Positions 32,763-41,744 of a stretch of DNA of 64,000 bases are shown one piece after another; the stretch's first letter is position 1; each line of letters opens with the position of its first letter. The DNA is taken from assembly GCA_963677785.2 (NCBI GenBank), contig CAXXDH010000001.1:1-64000 (forward strand), written 5' to 3'. The position numbers and the translations under genes are program-made. The stretch is from G963665495 sp963677785. GTDB lineage: Bacteria; Desulfobacterota; Desulfovibrionia; Desulfovibrionales; Desulfovibrionaceae. The notes beneath the pieces are model-generated. The model made no database searches. It saw only the letters and a list, made by a program, of their open reading frames with translations, and had not been told where the DNA came from.

Positions 32763-35330
32763 CTAATTTTTGCAATGATCAGCTTTTGTTATCGCCAGTG
32801 AGCCATGGCGGACGCTGCTGATTTCCGGCACGCTTGCGGGGTTTTTCCAGCATACGTTGAGAGCTCCCTGTTCCGCCGTACAATACAGCGGAATGCGCTG
32901 AACAGCCAAGGCTTTGACCACTTCCGAACGCGGAAAATTGAATTGATTGAGATAACCCGCACTGCAAAGTACGGCCACTGGCGCAACACGGGCGTAGAGC
33001 TGCGGACACAGGGCGCTTGAAGCGCCATGGTGCGGCAGCACCAGAATTCGGCTCGCGAGTTCCTTTCCACTTTCCAGCAGCACGTCCAGGCCGCTGTGTT
33101 CGAGGTCGCCAGGCAGCAAGGCCAGCCCCTGATTTTTCCAAACCAGCCGCAAACAGAGCGAAACGTTGTTCGCATCGCTGCAATCCAGGGGCAGGGTCGG
33201 ATGCAGCACCTCCAGTACCAGACCGGGTTCCAGCGCAATCTTTTGCCCGGCCGTCCATATTTCGGGCCGGAGATGTTTTTGCTGAAGAATCAGCGCCAGG
33301 GGAATCTGGTTCCAATTGCGGGGCAGGCAGCCGTTGGTGGCGAACCGGGAAATGGAAAAACGCGCCAGGACGTACAACAAACCGCGAAGATGGTCGTTAT
33401 CCGGATGGCTGTAGGCGACAAAGTCCAGCTCAGGCGCGTGATTGGCCGTCAAAGCAGGAGCCAGAATGGCCTTGCCGATGTCGAAGGTCCGGGATTTCAG
33501 TCCGCCGCCGTCAAGGAGCAGCCGCTTCCCCGCCGGGGTTTCCAGCAAAATCGCCTGCCCTTGTCCCACATCCATCATAGTCAGGCGCAGCTCCGGGGCC
33601 AGACGTACGAGTCCTGCCAGAGCAGGAGCGAACAGCAGAACCGCGCTGAGTATAAAGGCCGGGCGCAGTGTCCCTTGCGGTCGGTCGTTTGAGCTGTTGG
33701 AGCGCAGCATAAGGCGTATGGCCAGCAGGCCGCAGAGCAACGCGCCCCAGTAGCCCGCCCAGGCCGTCTCCAGAGGCCGGAGGCAGAGCAGGGTGGGCAG
33801 CAGGTGCCAGTTTTGCAATTGCTTCAGAAACAAGAGTCCTTTGTCCAGAGGCAGAGCGGCCAGGCTCATGAGCAGGGAGCCGGCGTACGTCGCGCCCAGG
33901 GCCGTGGCAAGCAGCGCGAGCACTTCCCCGGCGAGCGCCAGGGGCAACAGAGGCAACCAGAGCAGGTTGGGCAGAGGGTTCAGGGGGATTTCGCCGAAAG
34001 AGCCGATGACAAGAGGCAACGTGGCCAATTGCGCCGCCAGACTGATGCCGAGCAGTTCCGCCAGACGGAGGAGTACACCGCGGGCCAGCCGGGCCAATTT
34101 TCGCGTACGTGACCTTGCTCGCATCGTGGCTGCAGGTATTTGCACAAAGCGCTCCAGCACCATGGCCCGCAACTCCAGAAAGCAGGCAATGCCCGCCACT
34201 GCGCTGGCTGAAAGCTGCAGCCGCAGATCAAAAGCCATTTGCGGATCAACGAGCAGCAAAAGAAGCAGCGCGATGAACAATCCGTCCAGAAGTACGCGCG
34301 GACTGCCGCGCCAGAGCAGCACGGTCCAGACTGCGAACATCAAAAAAGCGCGCAGCAGGCTGGGGGTGGCGTTGCCGAGCCAGACATAGGGCGCGACTAC
34401 GGCCAGCCCCAGGCTTATGCACAGCCTTTTGCGCGGGATGCGCAGCATCAGCCCCGGAAAAAGCAGGCAAAGCAGCAGTCCGGCCAGGTTCCCCAAAGAG
34501 AAGGCAAAACCTACGTGCAGTCCGGAAAGGGCCAGCGAATGGGCCAGGGATCCGCTGCTCAGGAGGTCCGCCGTGGAGGAGAACAGGAAATACCGTTCAC
34601 CGAAAAGCAGGGCGAACAGGAGGGCTTTGCCCTGCGTCATCCGCGTTTCACCTCCCATGGTCCTCAGGGTCAGGCGCATGATCCGTTCGCGCAGTTTCTG
34701 CATAAAATTCGTATGGCTGGGCAGCAGAGTGGTTTTTTCACGGTCTGCGTACAAATACGCCCGATAGCCTACGCCTTGTTTCGCCCAATACGCCTCAATA
34801 TCCCAGCTTCCTTCATTGCTGAAATTGTGGACGGGTTTGATGCGCAGGCGCGTACGCAATCGCTCACCGGAAACGGGGCGTATCGGGGGGTAAAGCCAGG
34901 TCAGTACCAGGTCCGAGGGCAGTTCCCAAATTTCTCCGTTCTCCAATTCGCAGGCCACATCGGACAGAAGTATTCGTAACCGCCGGTCTGTCTTGCTCTC
35001 CACGCGCCGTATCAGTCCGCTTGCAACAACTTTGTCACCTGCCTGCATCCAACCTGGCAGGGGAGCCACAGGAGCAGAAGGCGTTGTCTGGAGGGCAACG
35101 CCGTACAAGGCGCCCAACAGGCAACAGCAAAGCGCTGCCGGTATGCCGTACGCGGACTGCAAACGCGGCCAGGCAAGGAAGAGAAACAGCAACAGGGCTG
35201 CTGCGGCGGGCAACGGATTCTGGGGCAGAAACAATCCTGAAATTCCTGCAGCAAATAATAGCTGCCAGCGTAGCAGAACGATCCCCTGGAGTGGAACAGG
35301 GAAAGACGATGAGGTGTCGTTTGGTTTCAC
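32763..35330 (-). CDS. comEC: ComEC/Rec2 competence channel protein
   Basis: ComEC forms the inner-membrane channel for single-stranded DNA uptake. It has 855 residues. The N-terminal region has several hydrophobic segments (about 18-80), an OB-like DUF4131 part, then the Competence domain with SGSLAHSLALSGLHVGFAFS. The C-terminal metallo-beta-lactamase-type domain shows LTMMDVGQGQAILLET and SHPDNDHLRGL (HxxxDH). All expected parts are present, suggesting it is functional. No other competence genes are in the window. Confidence 0.92.
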   Translation of the reverse strand: MKPNDTSSSFPVPLQGIVLLRWQLLFAAGISGLFLPQNPLPAAAALLLFLFLAWPRLQSAYGIPAALCCCLLGALYGVALQTTPSAPVAPLPGWMQAGDKVVASGLIRRVESKTDRRLRILLSDVACELENGEIWELPSDLVLTWLYPPIRPVSGERLRTRLRIKPVHNFSNEGSWDIEAYWAKQGVGYRAYLYADREKTTLLPSHTNFMQKLRERIMRLTLRTMGGETRMTQGKALLFALLFGERYFLFSSTADLLSSGSLAHSLALSGLHVGFAFSLGNLAGLLLCLLFPGLMLRIPRKRLCISLGLAVVAPYVWLGNATPSLLRAFLMFAVWTVLLWRGSPRVLLDGLFIALLLLLLVDPQMAFDLRLQLSASAVAGIACFLELRAMVLERFVQIPAATMRARSRTRKLARLARGVLLRLAELLGISLAAQLATLPLVIGSFGEIPLNPLPNLLWLPLLPLALAGEVLALLATALGATYAGSLLMSLAALPLDKGLLFLKQLQNWHLLPTLLCLRPLETAWAGYWGALLCGLLAIRLMLRSNSSNDRPQGTLRPAFILSAVLLFAPALAGLVRLAPELRLTMMDVGQGQAILLETPAGKRLLLDGGGLKSRTFDIGKAILAPALTANHAPELDFVAYSHPDNDHLRGLLYVLARFSISRFATNGCLPRNWNQIPLALILQQKHLRPEIWTAGQKIALEPGLVLEVLHPTLPLDCSDANNVSLCLRLVWKNQGLALLPGDLEHSGLDVLLESGKELASRILVLPHHGASSALCPQLYARVAPVAVLCSAGYLNQFNFPRSEVVKALAVQRIPLYCTAEQGALNVCWKNPASVPEISSVRHGSLAITKADHCKN

Positions 35331-35512
35331 GCGATTGGCGGTAGGCGTTGCAAAACCGGAAAATCCGGCTTGGTTCGAAAAAACAGTATCAAGAGCACGG
35401 CAAGTTCACAACATCTCTTGCTGTTGAAAAAGACGGAATCAGGTCAGTTGTGTTTCATTGCAAAACATGCCACGAAAAGAAAAACAACGTTTAAAAAGAC
35501 CAGGTCAATGGT
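35331..35512. other. Divergent intergenic region
   Basis: This 182-bp region must carry the promoters of comEC (left) and the EAL/HDOD gene (right). I see no convincing boxes. Confidence 0.4.
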
Positions 35513-36757
35513 ATGAGCCGAAACAAGTCTTCGACGTATGAAACGGTATTTATGGCCAGGCAGCCCGTATTCGACAGGCAGATGCAGGTCTGGGGCTACA
35601 GGCTGCTGTATCGGGACAGTCGGGAGGCGGATAAGGCTGTCATGGCGGACGAACTCGAAGCAACGTTGCGGGTGATGACTTCGGTGACCCTTTGCAATGA
35701 AGAGGCTTTTGAAAGAGAAAAATTGCTGATCAGCTTTTCAGAAGAGGCCGTTCTGGTCGGTGCGCCCTATTGCATGCCGCCTGCCAGTACCATTGTGCTG
35801 ATTTCCGCGGAAAACGACGTCACGCGTTATTATCTGGAGGCGTTGGGAGATCTCAAAGCCAGCGGCTATGAGATTGCCCTGAGCAATTTTGAAGGCAATT
35901 CCGCGTATGAAAGTTTGCATCTGCAGGCCAATTATCTGATTCTGGATGTTCTGGACAAGGACCACGAAGAACTTGCCAGGCTTATTTCCTCGGCGCAGCG
36001 TTTTGATGTGCCTTTGATTGCCAAGCGAATAGAGGATCATCAGACTTTCGAGCTAATCTGCGACCTGGGCATATCCTATTTTACCGGATTTTTTTTCAAA
36101 CGCCCCAAGACCATGTGCGCGCGGAAACTTTCGCCGTCCAATTGCTCACGGCTGCGGCTTTTTGAAATCCTCAAAGGGGATTCTCCGGATTTCGAAAAAC
36201 TGGCTGAATCCATAGAGGCCGATGTTTCCATCAGCCACAGGCTTCTGGCCCTGCTCAATTCGCCCGCTTTCGGATTTGTCCAGAAAGTCGATTCCATCCG
36301 CAAGGCCATTGTCCTGGCCGGTTGGAATCAGATCCGCAACTGGCTGCGCCTGCTTATTCTGACGGATGTGCCCGCGCCGGAAAAAACTAGCGAGTTATGC
36401 TCCCTTGCGGCGCAACGGGCGAAATTTTTCGAACTCGTGGCCCGTGAGTTGGGGCGCGAAAATGAAGCTGATTCATATTTTCTGTTGGGATTGTTTTCCC
36501 TGCTCGAACCCATGCTGGACATGTCCATGGCGGATATTCTCAAACACCTGCTATTGGAGGACGCGCTCAAGGATGCGCTGTGCGGCAACGATAATGAGTT
36601 TTCACGTATGCTGGAGCTGGCGGAAAGTCTGGAATCCAGCGATTGGGACCGGCTGCAAACGCTTATCGGTCAAATGCAGATGGATTCCAAAAGCGTGGAA
36701 AGCTGTTACCGCGAGGCTATTTGTTGGGCTTCAACCTTTTTCAGCAATAGCTGTTAG
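35513..36757 (+). CDS. Degenerate EAL plus HDOD signalling protein
   Basis: This 414-residue protein is of the YuxH/CdgJ type. The N-terminal half is an EAL fold (VFMARQPVFDRQMQVWGYRLLYRD), but the EAL motif itself is degraded to YRLLYR, and other metal-binding acids are not seen, so phosphodiesterase activity is unlikely. The second half is an HDOD domain (SISHRLLALLNSPAF, RKAIVLAGWNQIRNWL). Its TAG stop falls on the edge of the decayed MITE-like element, so its last residues may come from the insertion. Confidence 0.85.
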   Translation: MSRNKSSTYETVFMARQPVFDRQMQVWGYRLLYRDSREADKAVMADELEATLRVMTSVTLCNEEAFEREKLLISFSEEAVLVGAPYCMPPASTIVLISAENDVTRYYLEALGDLKASGYEIALSNFEGNSAYESLHLQANYLILDVLDKDHEELARLISSAQRFDVPLIAKRIEDHQTFELICDLGISYFTGFFFKRPKTMCARKLSPSNCSRLRLFEILKGDSPDFEKLAESIEADVSISHRLLALLNSPAFGFVQKVDSIRKAIVLAGWNQIRNWLRLLILTDVPAPEKTSELCSLAAQRAKFFELVARELGRENEADSYFLLGLFSLLEPMLDMSMADILKHLLLEDALKDALCGNDNEFSRMLELAESLESSDWDRLQTLIGQMQMDSKSVESCYREAICWASTFFSNSC

Positions 36758-36932
36758 GGGCTGTTTCTTGATTATTTTTGTCGCGAGTTTCAGCAAGAAG
36801 TGCAACCGCCAAGGCTGAAGCAGAAAATGGGCTACAGGCGTAACTGCTACGTCAAGGGGCATTCTCTTCTGAAAACGCAGTATGGTGGAATTCTGGCCAA
36901 AGGTAGCAGACAATAATTGAGCAAAAGCCCCT
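36756..36932. mobile_element. MITE-like element, decayed copy
   Basis: This 177-bp element is a diverged copy of 7006-7188 (shared segments include GGCTGAAG, TACGTCAAG, CTGAAAACGCAG, GGAATTCT). The terminal repeats AGGGGCTGTTTC... and ...AAAGCCCCT are imperfect. It overlaps the stop codon of the gene to its left and ends 20 bp before trmO. Confidence 0.75.
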
Positions 36933-36952
36933 GAGAAATCCCTGGAGCGCTT

Positions 36953-37372
36953 ATGAACGAAATCAAGCCGGAATTGTTGGTCGTGGGGCAGGTGCGTTCC
37001 TCTCTCGCCGACCGTCGGAATTGCCCGAAGATGGAGCATGAAGGCGGTGTGGAAGCCGTCATTGCCATAGACCCGGCTTATGCGCCCGCCATGGAAGGAC
37101 TCAAAGTGGGGCAGGAGCTGGTACTTTTGACCTGGTTGCATCAGGCCGGGCGCGAGTATCTGCAGGTGCATCCGCGCGGCGACAAGGCAAACCCCAAGCG
37201 TGGCGTATTTTCCACCCGTTCGCCCGACAGACCGAACCCCATCGGCATGCATAAGGTCACGATAAAGGCCCTGAACGGGCTGGAACTCACGGTTTTTCCG
37301 CTTGAAGCCATCGACGGTACGCCGATTATCGACATCAAGCCTTTTCTCGGCTCAAGCACCCTCAAGTCATAA
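36953..37372 (+). CDS. trmO: tRNA m6t6A37 methyltransferase (TrmO/YaeB family)
   Basis: TrmO adds a methyl group to N6-threonylcarbamoyl-A37 of some Thr tRNAs. It has 139 residues, a single beta-barrel domain, without the longer C-terminal part of the E. coli enzyme. The signature VFSTRSPDRPNPIGMH is intact. The gene begins 20 bp after the MITE-like element, which may have displaced its old promoter. Confidence 0.88.
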   Translation: MNEIKPELLVVGQVRSSLADRRNCPKMEHEGGVEAVIAIDPAYAPAMEGLKVGQELVLLTWLHQAGREYLQVHPRGDKANPKRGVFSTRSPDRPNPIGMHKVTIKALNGLELTVFPLEAIDGTPIIDIKPFLGSSTLKS

Positions 37373-37395
37373 TCCACAGCAGGCAGGTACCATAC

Positions 37396-39153
37396 GTGCG
37401 CCCATTCGGCTGGACCGGAAAGATTTTACACATTGATTTGACCACTGGCTGTCAGGAATCCGTGGAACCGCCTGAGGACTGGTACGCCGGACTGCTCGGC
37501 GGCAGGGGACTGGCAGGCCGTTATCTGCGCCTGCAAGGCAACAAGGCCTGGGATGCCCCGGACATGGGGCTGCTGGTTTTTGCCGGTCCGCTGGCGGGGA
37601 CCCGCGCGCCGGGGGCGGCCATGGCCACGCTGCAATGCCGTTCGCCCCTCACGGGTACGCTGGCGGACAGCTGCGTGGGCGGCCGGTTGGGCGCGGAATT
37701 GAAGCGGGCGGGATGGGACGGCTTGCGGATTACCGGCAGAGCTCCTGCGCGTCGCGGATTGGAAATTACGGATGGTACGGTGCGTATCACCGATGCCGCG
37801 CACCTGGCCGGACTCCGGACAAACACCCTGGTCCGGACTCTCGGATGGCAGGGAGCCCTGCTGACCACCGGTCCGGCCGCGGATGCGGGCGTACGCTTCG
37901 CCTGTCTGAGCGTGGACGGCTGTTTCTCCGCCGGGCGGGGCGGGCTTGGGCTTTGTTTTGCCGCCAAAAATCTTGCCTATCTGGCCGTACGTGGTACGGG
38001 TGAAGTACGGGTAAAGGATCCGGAGGCGCTGGAAGACGCGCGAGCCAAGATTCTGCGCCAGACAGCGGCCTCCCCCGCCTTGCTCGGGGAATACGGTTTC
38101 GGCAATTACGGAACCGCGGCACTCTACGACCTGACGCACAGCCGCAGGATGATGCCCACGGACAATTTTCGGCGTACGCGCTTTGAGGCCGCGCCCGGAT
38201 TCAATGCCGTGGTCTGCCGCCGGCGCTTCGGATCTCAGGCCGCGGGTTGCCCGGACTGCCACATCCGCTGCCTGCGTGTCGGCGCGGACAATGCGCCCAT
38301 GCCCGGAGTGGAACCCTTGTCTCATTTTACGGCTTTGCTGGAAAATACGGATCTGGACCTGGCCGTGGCGGCTTATCATCGCTGCTGCGAACTGGGTATG
38401 GACAGTATTTCCGCCGCCGCGACTCTGGCCTGCCATGCGGAGATACGCGGCCGGGCTCTGGCAGGGGACGAGATTCTGGAGCTGCTGGACGCCATTGCCG
38501 CGGGCAAAGATTCCGACGCCGGTCTTGCCGCGGGGTCGCTGGCCTATGCCATGGAGCAGGGGCGGCCTGAAGCTTCCATGTCCGTCAAAGGGCTCGAACT
38601 GCCGTGTTTTGATCCGCGCGGCGCGTACGGCATGGCTTTGGGATACGCGCTTTCCACCCGTGGCGGGTGTCATTTGCGGGCCACGGCTTTTGCCCATGAA
38701 ATTCTGCGCAAGCCCGTGGCCACGGACCGCTTCACCTTCAGCGGCAAGGCCCGGGTCATCAAAACCAGCGAGGACACCAATGCCGCCGCGGACGCCATGG
38801 GCGTGTGCAAGTTCCTGTTTCTGGCCTCGGGCCTGGAGGAATACGCCCAGGCCCTGCAGGCCGTCACCGGCCTGGAGGTCACGGCCCAGGATCTGCTGCG
38901 TATCGGGGAACGGATCTATCTCAACGAGCGCTGCCTGAACCAGCTCTATGGACTGGATGCCGCCTCGGACGATCTCCCTCAGCGTTTTTTCTCCGAACCG
39001 GGCAGCGGCGGCGACGGTATCGACATGCCCCCTCTGGACAGGGAAAAGTTTCTGGAGGCGCGCCGGACCTACTACACCATCCGCGGCCTGGACGCCGAAG
39101 GCAAGGTCCTTGCTGCCAAGGCCCTGGAGCTGGGTGTGGAGCCTGTGGCATAA
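37396..39153 (+). CDS. Aldehyde:ferredoxin oxidoreductase family enzyme
   Basis: This tungsten-bis-pterin enzyme oxidises aldehydes using ferredoxin. It has 585 residues. The four ligands of the [4Fe-4S] cluster are C285, C288, C292 (CPDCHIRC) and C471 (DAMGVCKFLF). ELPCFDPRGAYGMALGYALS and RGGCHLRATAF are AOR signatures. The N-terminal domain shows LLGGRGLAGRYLR. The start is GTG at 37396. No ferredoxin or pterin-carrier gene adjoins it. The natural substrate is not predictable. Confidence 0.9.
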   Translation: MRPFGWTGKILHIDLTTGCQESVEPPEDWYAGLLGGRGLAGRYLRLQGNKAWDAPDMGLLVFAGPLAGTRAPGAAMATLQCRSPLTGTLADSCVGGRLGAELKRAGWDGLRITGRAPARRGLEITDGTVRITDAAHLAGLRTNTLVRTLGWQGALLTTGPAADAGVRFACLSVDGCFSAGRGGLGLCFAAKNLAYLAVRGTGEVRVKDPEALEDARAKILRQTAASPALLGEYGFGNYGTAALYDLTHSRRMMPTDNFRRTRFEAAPGFNAVVCRRRFGSQAAGCPDCHIRCLRVGADNAPMPGVEPLSHFTALLENTDLDLAVAAYHRCCELGMDSISAAATLACHAEIRGRALAGDEILELLDAIAAGKDSDAGLAAGSLAYAMEQGRPEASMSVKGLELPCFDPRGAYGMALGYALSTRGGCHLRATAFAHEILRKPVATDRFTFSGKARVIKTSEDTNAAADAMGVCKFLFLASGLEEYAQALQAVTGLEVTAQDLLRIGERIYLNERCLNQLYGLDAASDDLPQRFFSEPGSGGDGIDMPPLDREKFLEARRTYYTIRGLDAEGKVLAAKALELGVEPVA

Positions 39154-39179
39154 AAAAGGCCAGGCATTGCCGCCTGGCC
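39152..39179 (-). terminator. Terminator between convergent genes
   Basis: An 8-bp perfect stem GGCCAGGC / GCCTGGCC has a six-T run on the minus strand. It overlaps the AOR stop codon and serves the minus-strand gene at 39206. Confidence 0.8.
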
Positions 39180-39205
39180 ATATCATACGCAGCTTGCGAA
39201 AAAAT

Positions 39206-39661
39206 TCAGTTTTGCTGCGGTGCTTCAGCCTGCGTATCGTCCTGTTCCGCACCTTCGGCTTCACTGCCGACTTCACCGTTTGGGTCCTGTGTTGTTGTCT
39301 CTGCTCCCATTTCTTCAGCTTCGGGCTGCTCCTCATTATCCGCGGGGAGCTGCTCGATTTCAAGCGTATCTATTGTCAGTATTGATTCGCCATTACCCCC
39401 TGTAGTGAGACTTCCCGTTACTACAGCACGCTCGCCTGCGTGTTCCAACAGGTTATCTCCCTGGAGGTCATAGACGGTTCCGCTGTCTGCATCAAAGATG
39501 ACGCCACTATCCGTTGCGTAAATTGTTCCTGTTTCTTCAATTATGCCAGATTGATCGGAATCCGTAGCAGTTCCCATTGCATCAGTTGTCCCAAGAATTC
39601 CGATGGCTGTTATGAGTACTATGGCTGCAAGACAATATTTTACGGACAAATCTGGAATCAT
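39206..39661 (-). CDS. Exported acidic protein of unknown function
   Basis: This 151-residue protein has an N-terminal hydrophobic segment (about 9-29), probably a signal peptide. It then has a compact beta-like part with repeated short strands (GTIYATDSGVIFDADSG, AVVTGSLTTGG) and a very acidic, low-complexity tail (after about 105, rich in Glu, Ala, Gln). AAGGAG precedes the start. I do not recognise a family. Confidence 0.75.
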   Translation of the reverse strand: MIPDLSVKYCLAAIVLITAIGILGTTDAMGTATDSDQSGIIEETGTIYATDSGVIFDADSGTVYDLQGDNLLEHAGERAVVTGSLTTGGNGESILTIDTLEIEQLPADNEEQPEAEEMGAETTTQDPNGEVGSEAEGAEQDDTQAEAPQQN

Positions 39662-40098
39662 TACAAATCTCCTTAAATGTGGATAAAAAAGCCTCTCCTG
39701 CTTTGCAGAAGAAATTTTGGTCGCAATAATGCAAAATCAAAGCCAGTATTGTGCTGACGCAATAAGAAATTTTTAAACAATAAAATCAGCTAAATGTAGT
39801 TGTGTTTTTATAAGCTGAGGAGCTTCGCCCGCTTAGAGATGCGAAAACAGGAAGTTTCAGTTCAGTCTTGGTAGAAATCGGAAATAAGAGTTCCGATTGT
39901 GTTTTGCGTAACAGGAAGCTTGCGGAAAAGCCTTCAAGGGATTTGTTTTTTGAAATTTTGCTGAAAACAGGAATCTCAAGTTCCGATTTATGTGTTTGAA
40001 AAATCGTTTGATCTGCGCCGTATGCGGTTTTGGCAAGCAGGCATACTCTTTGCTTAGGGGCGTTCCAGATAGGCCATAATGAACTGGAGAACTGAGAA
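39662..40098. other. Intergenic region with degenerate short repeats
   Basis: No gene is supported. GAAAACAGGAA units at about 39842 and 39962 and AGTTCCGAT units at about 39889 and 39979 form an irregular repeat. It lies between divergent promoters (39661 leftward, 40099 rightward). Confidence 0.5.
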
Positions 40099-41091
40099 AT
40101 GAATGCTCTTGATACCCGGAAGATGCTTACTGTTCCTGCTGTCGACGCCTCGCTTTCGGACCACCTGGTGGAGGCGGTTTCCAAAGCCGCCGCAGCTCAC
40201 CCTGTCCACCGACATTCAGGCGAAATGTACCGGCGTTACGCTCAGGCCTTGAGTTCGTCAGTGGTCTGGAATTTGGCGCTTTTGACCCTGGGATCGGTAA
40301 TCAGCGCTTTTGCCATCAATGCGTTCGCGGTGCCCAACGGTTTTATCGGCGGCGGCCTTTCCGGCCTGGCCCTGCTGCTGAACAACTTTCACGATGGTTT
40401 GTCTGTTGGCGAAATCTACTTTTTGTTGAACATTCCGCTGATGTTTCTGGGCTGGATGCTGATCAGCCGGCGGTTTATCTGGTACACTCTCTACGGCATG
40501 GTCTGTCTTTCCGTGAGCCTTGTGGTGGTGCAGTTTCCGGTGCATCTGGAAGATAAATTTCTGGCCGCCTTGGCCTATGGCGCTGTTTCCGGCGTGGGCT
40601 GGGGGTTCGGGCTGCGTTCCCTGGGCTCGCTGGGCGGCATGGACGTGGTCGGACTTGTTTTGCACCGGCGTTTCAATATCAGTATCGGCAGTGTGAACGC
40701 GGTTTTCTCGGCCGCCGTGTTTCTGGTCGGATTGGCATGTCTGGACGTGCCCCAGGTGCTGTATTCGTTGGCGTCCGTGTTTGTGGCCTCCTGGGTGCTG
40801 GATTATTCGCTCGGCATGTTCGCCCAGAAAAAGGTTCTGCTGATCGTTTCAGACAAGCCCGAAGCTATTTGTTCGATGATCGGCGACAAGCTGCACCGTG
40901 GCTGCACCCTGCTGCAGGGCAAGGGCGGGTTTACCGGTACGGACCGGCAGGTCCTGCTGACCGTCATCAGCACCATGCAGGTCAAACAGCTGGAAGACGC
41001 CGTATACGAAATCGATTCCAAATCCTTCGTCATTACGCTCAATGCCCTGAACGTGTTGGGCGAAGGCTTTTCCATGCGTAAATGCTACTAG
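40099..41091 (+). CDS. YitT-family membrane protein
   Basis: This 330-residue inner-membrane protein has five or six hydrophobic segments between about 55 and 240 (for example NLALLTLGSVISAFAINAFA). FVPNGFI-type residues, here FAVPNGFIGGGLSGLALLL, are the YitT signature. A soluble DUF2179 domain ends the protein (LIVSDKPEAICSMIGDKLHRGCTLL). GGAG precedes the ATG. Transport function is assumed for the family but the substrate is unknown. Confidence 0.87.
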   Translation: MNALDTRKMLTVPAVDASLSDHLVEAVSKAAAAHPVHRHSGEMYRRYAQALSSSVVWNLALLTLGSVISAFAINAFAVPNGFIGGGLSGLALLLNNFHDGLSVGEIYFLLNIPLMFLGWMLISRRFIWYTLYGMVCLSVSLVVVQFPVHLEDKFLAALAYGAVSGVGWGFGLRSLGSLGGMDVVGLVLHRRFNISIGSVNAVFSAAVFLVGLACLDVPQVLYSLASVFVASWVLDYSLGMFAQKKVLLIVSDKPEAICSMIGDKLHRGCTLLQGKGGFTGTDRQVLLTVISTMQVKQLEDAVYEIDSKSFVITLNALNVLGEGFSMRKCY

Positions 41092-41267
41092 ACTGATCGC
41101 GGCGCTTGTGTCCTTTTCTTCGCGACGCAAGCGCCGTTTTTTCTTCATTTCCCATACCATCAGAGCGGTGCGCTGCGGCCGGACCGGTCTCGCCTCCAGA
41201 GAGCAGAGACCCGGCGTTTATTTGCCCGTGGTTTGCCAAGATACTGCAAGTATACTATATTGGAAGT

Positions 41268-41744
41268 ATGATGCAAAAAAGTACGATCATCGGCTGGCGC
41301 GAATGGGTCGCCTTGCCGGAACTGGGAATTCCCTTTGTCAAAGCAAAAATCGACACCGGAGCACGAACTTCGGCGCTGCACGCCTATTTTGTGGAGCCCT
41401 ATATCAAGGACGGGGTCCGGATGGTCCGCTTCGGCATCCATCCCATTCAGCGCAACGACGCGGTCGAGGTGGTTTGCACCGCGCCGGTCAAGGATCTTCG
41501 CAGGGTGACGGACTCGGGCGGGCATCAGGAAGATCGGTATGTCATCGAGACGCCCGTACGCCTCGGCGACGCCGAATGGCGGATTGAGATTACCCTGACC
41601 AACCGCGACACCATGCTGTTTCGCATGCTGCTCGGACGCCGGGCCATACGCCGGAGCTTCCTTGTGGCTTCGGGCAAAAGCTTTCTGGAAGGTCCCGCGC
41701 CTGAGGATCCGCAATTTCTCAGCTTCAACGGAGATGAAGAATGA
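41268..41744 (+). CDS. RimK-associated retropepsin-like protease (RimB/DUF785 type)
   Basis: This 158-residue protein has the retropepsin-like active site AKIDTGARTSALHA near residue 24. Family members are encoded next to RimK ligases and are thought to trim or process the modified substrate. The stop overlaps the rimK start by 4 bp (ATGA), so the two are translationally coupled. GGAAG precedes ATG 41268; a second ATG directly follows it. Confidence 0.88.
   Translation: MMQKSTIIGWREWVALPELGIPFVKAKIDTGARTSALHAYFVEPYIKDGVRMVRFGIHPIQRNDAVEVVCTAPVKDLRRVTDSGGHQEDRYVIETPVRLGDAEWRIEITLTNRDTMLFRMLLGRRAIRRSFLVASGKSFLEGPAPEDPQFLSFNGDEE

Noticed and set aside
34239..34979. 246-codon plus-strand ORF within comEC
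   Set aside because: It is an antisense shadow of the GC-rich comEC gene with low-complexity Gln/Arg residues and no RBS.
39786..40184. 132-codon minus-strand ORF with repeat-like residues
   Set aside because: It overlaps the yitT start and its repeats are the translated short DNA repeats; there is no RBS.
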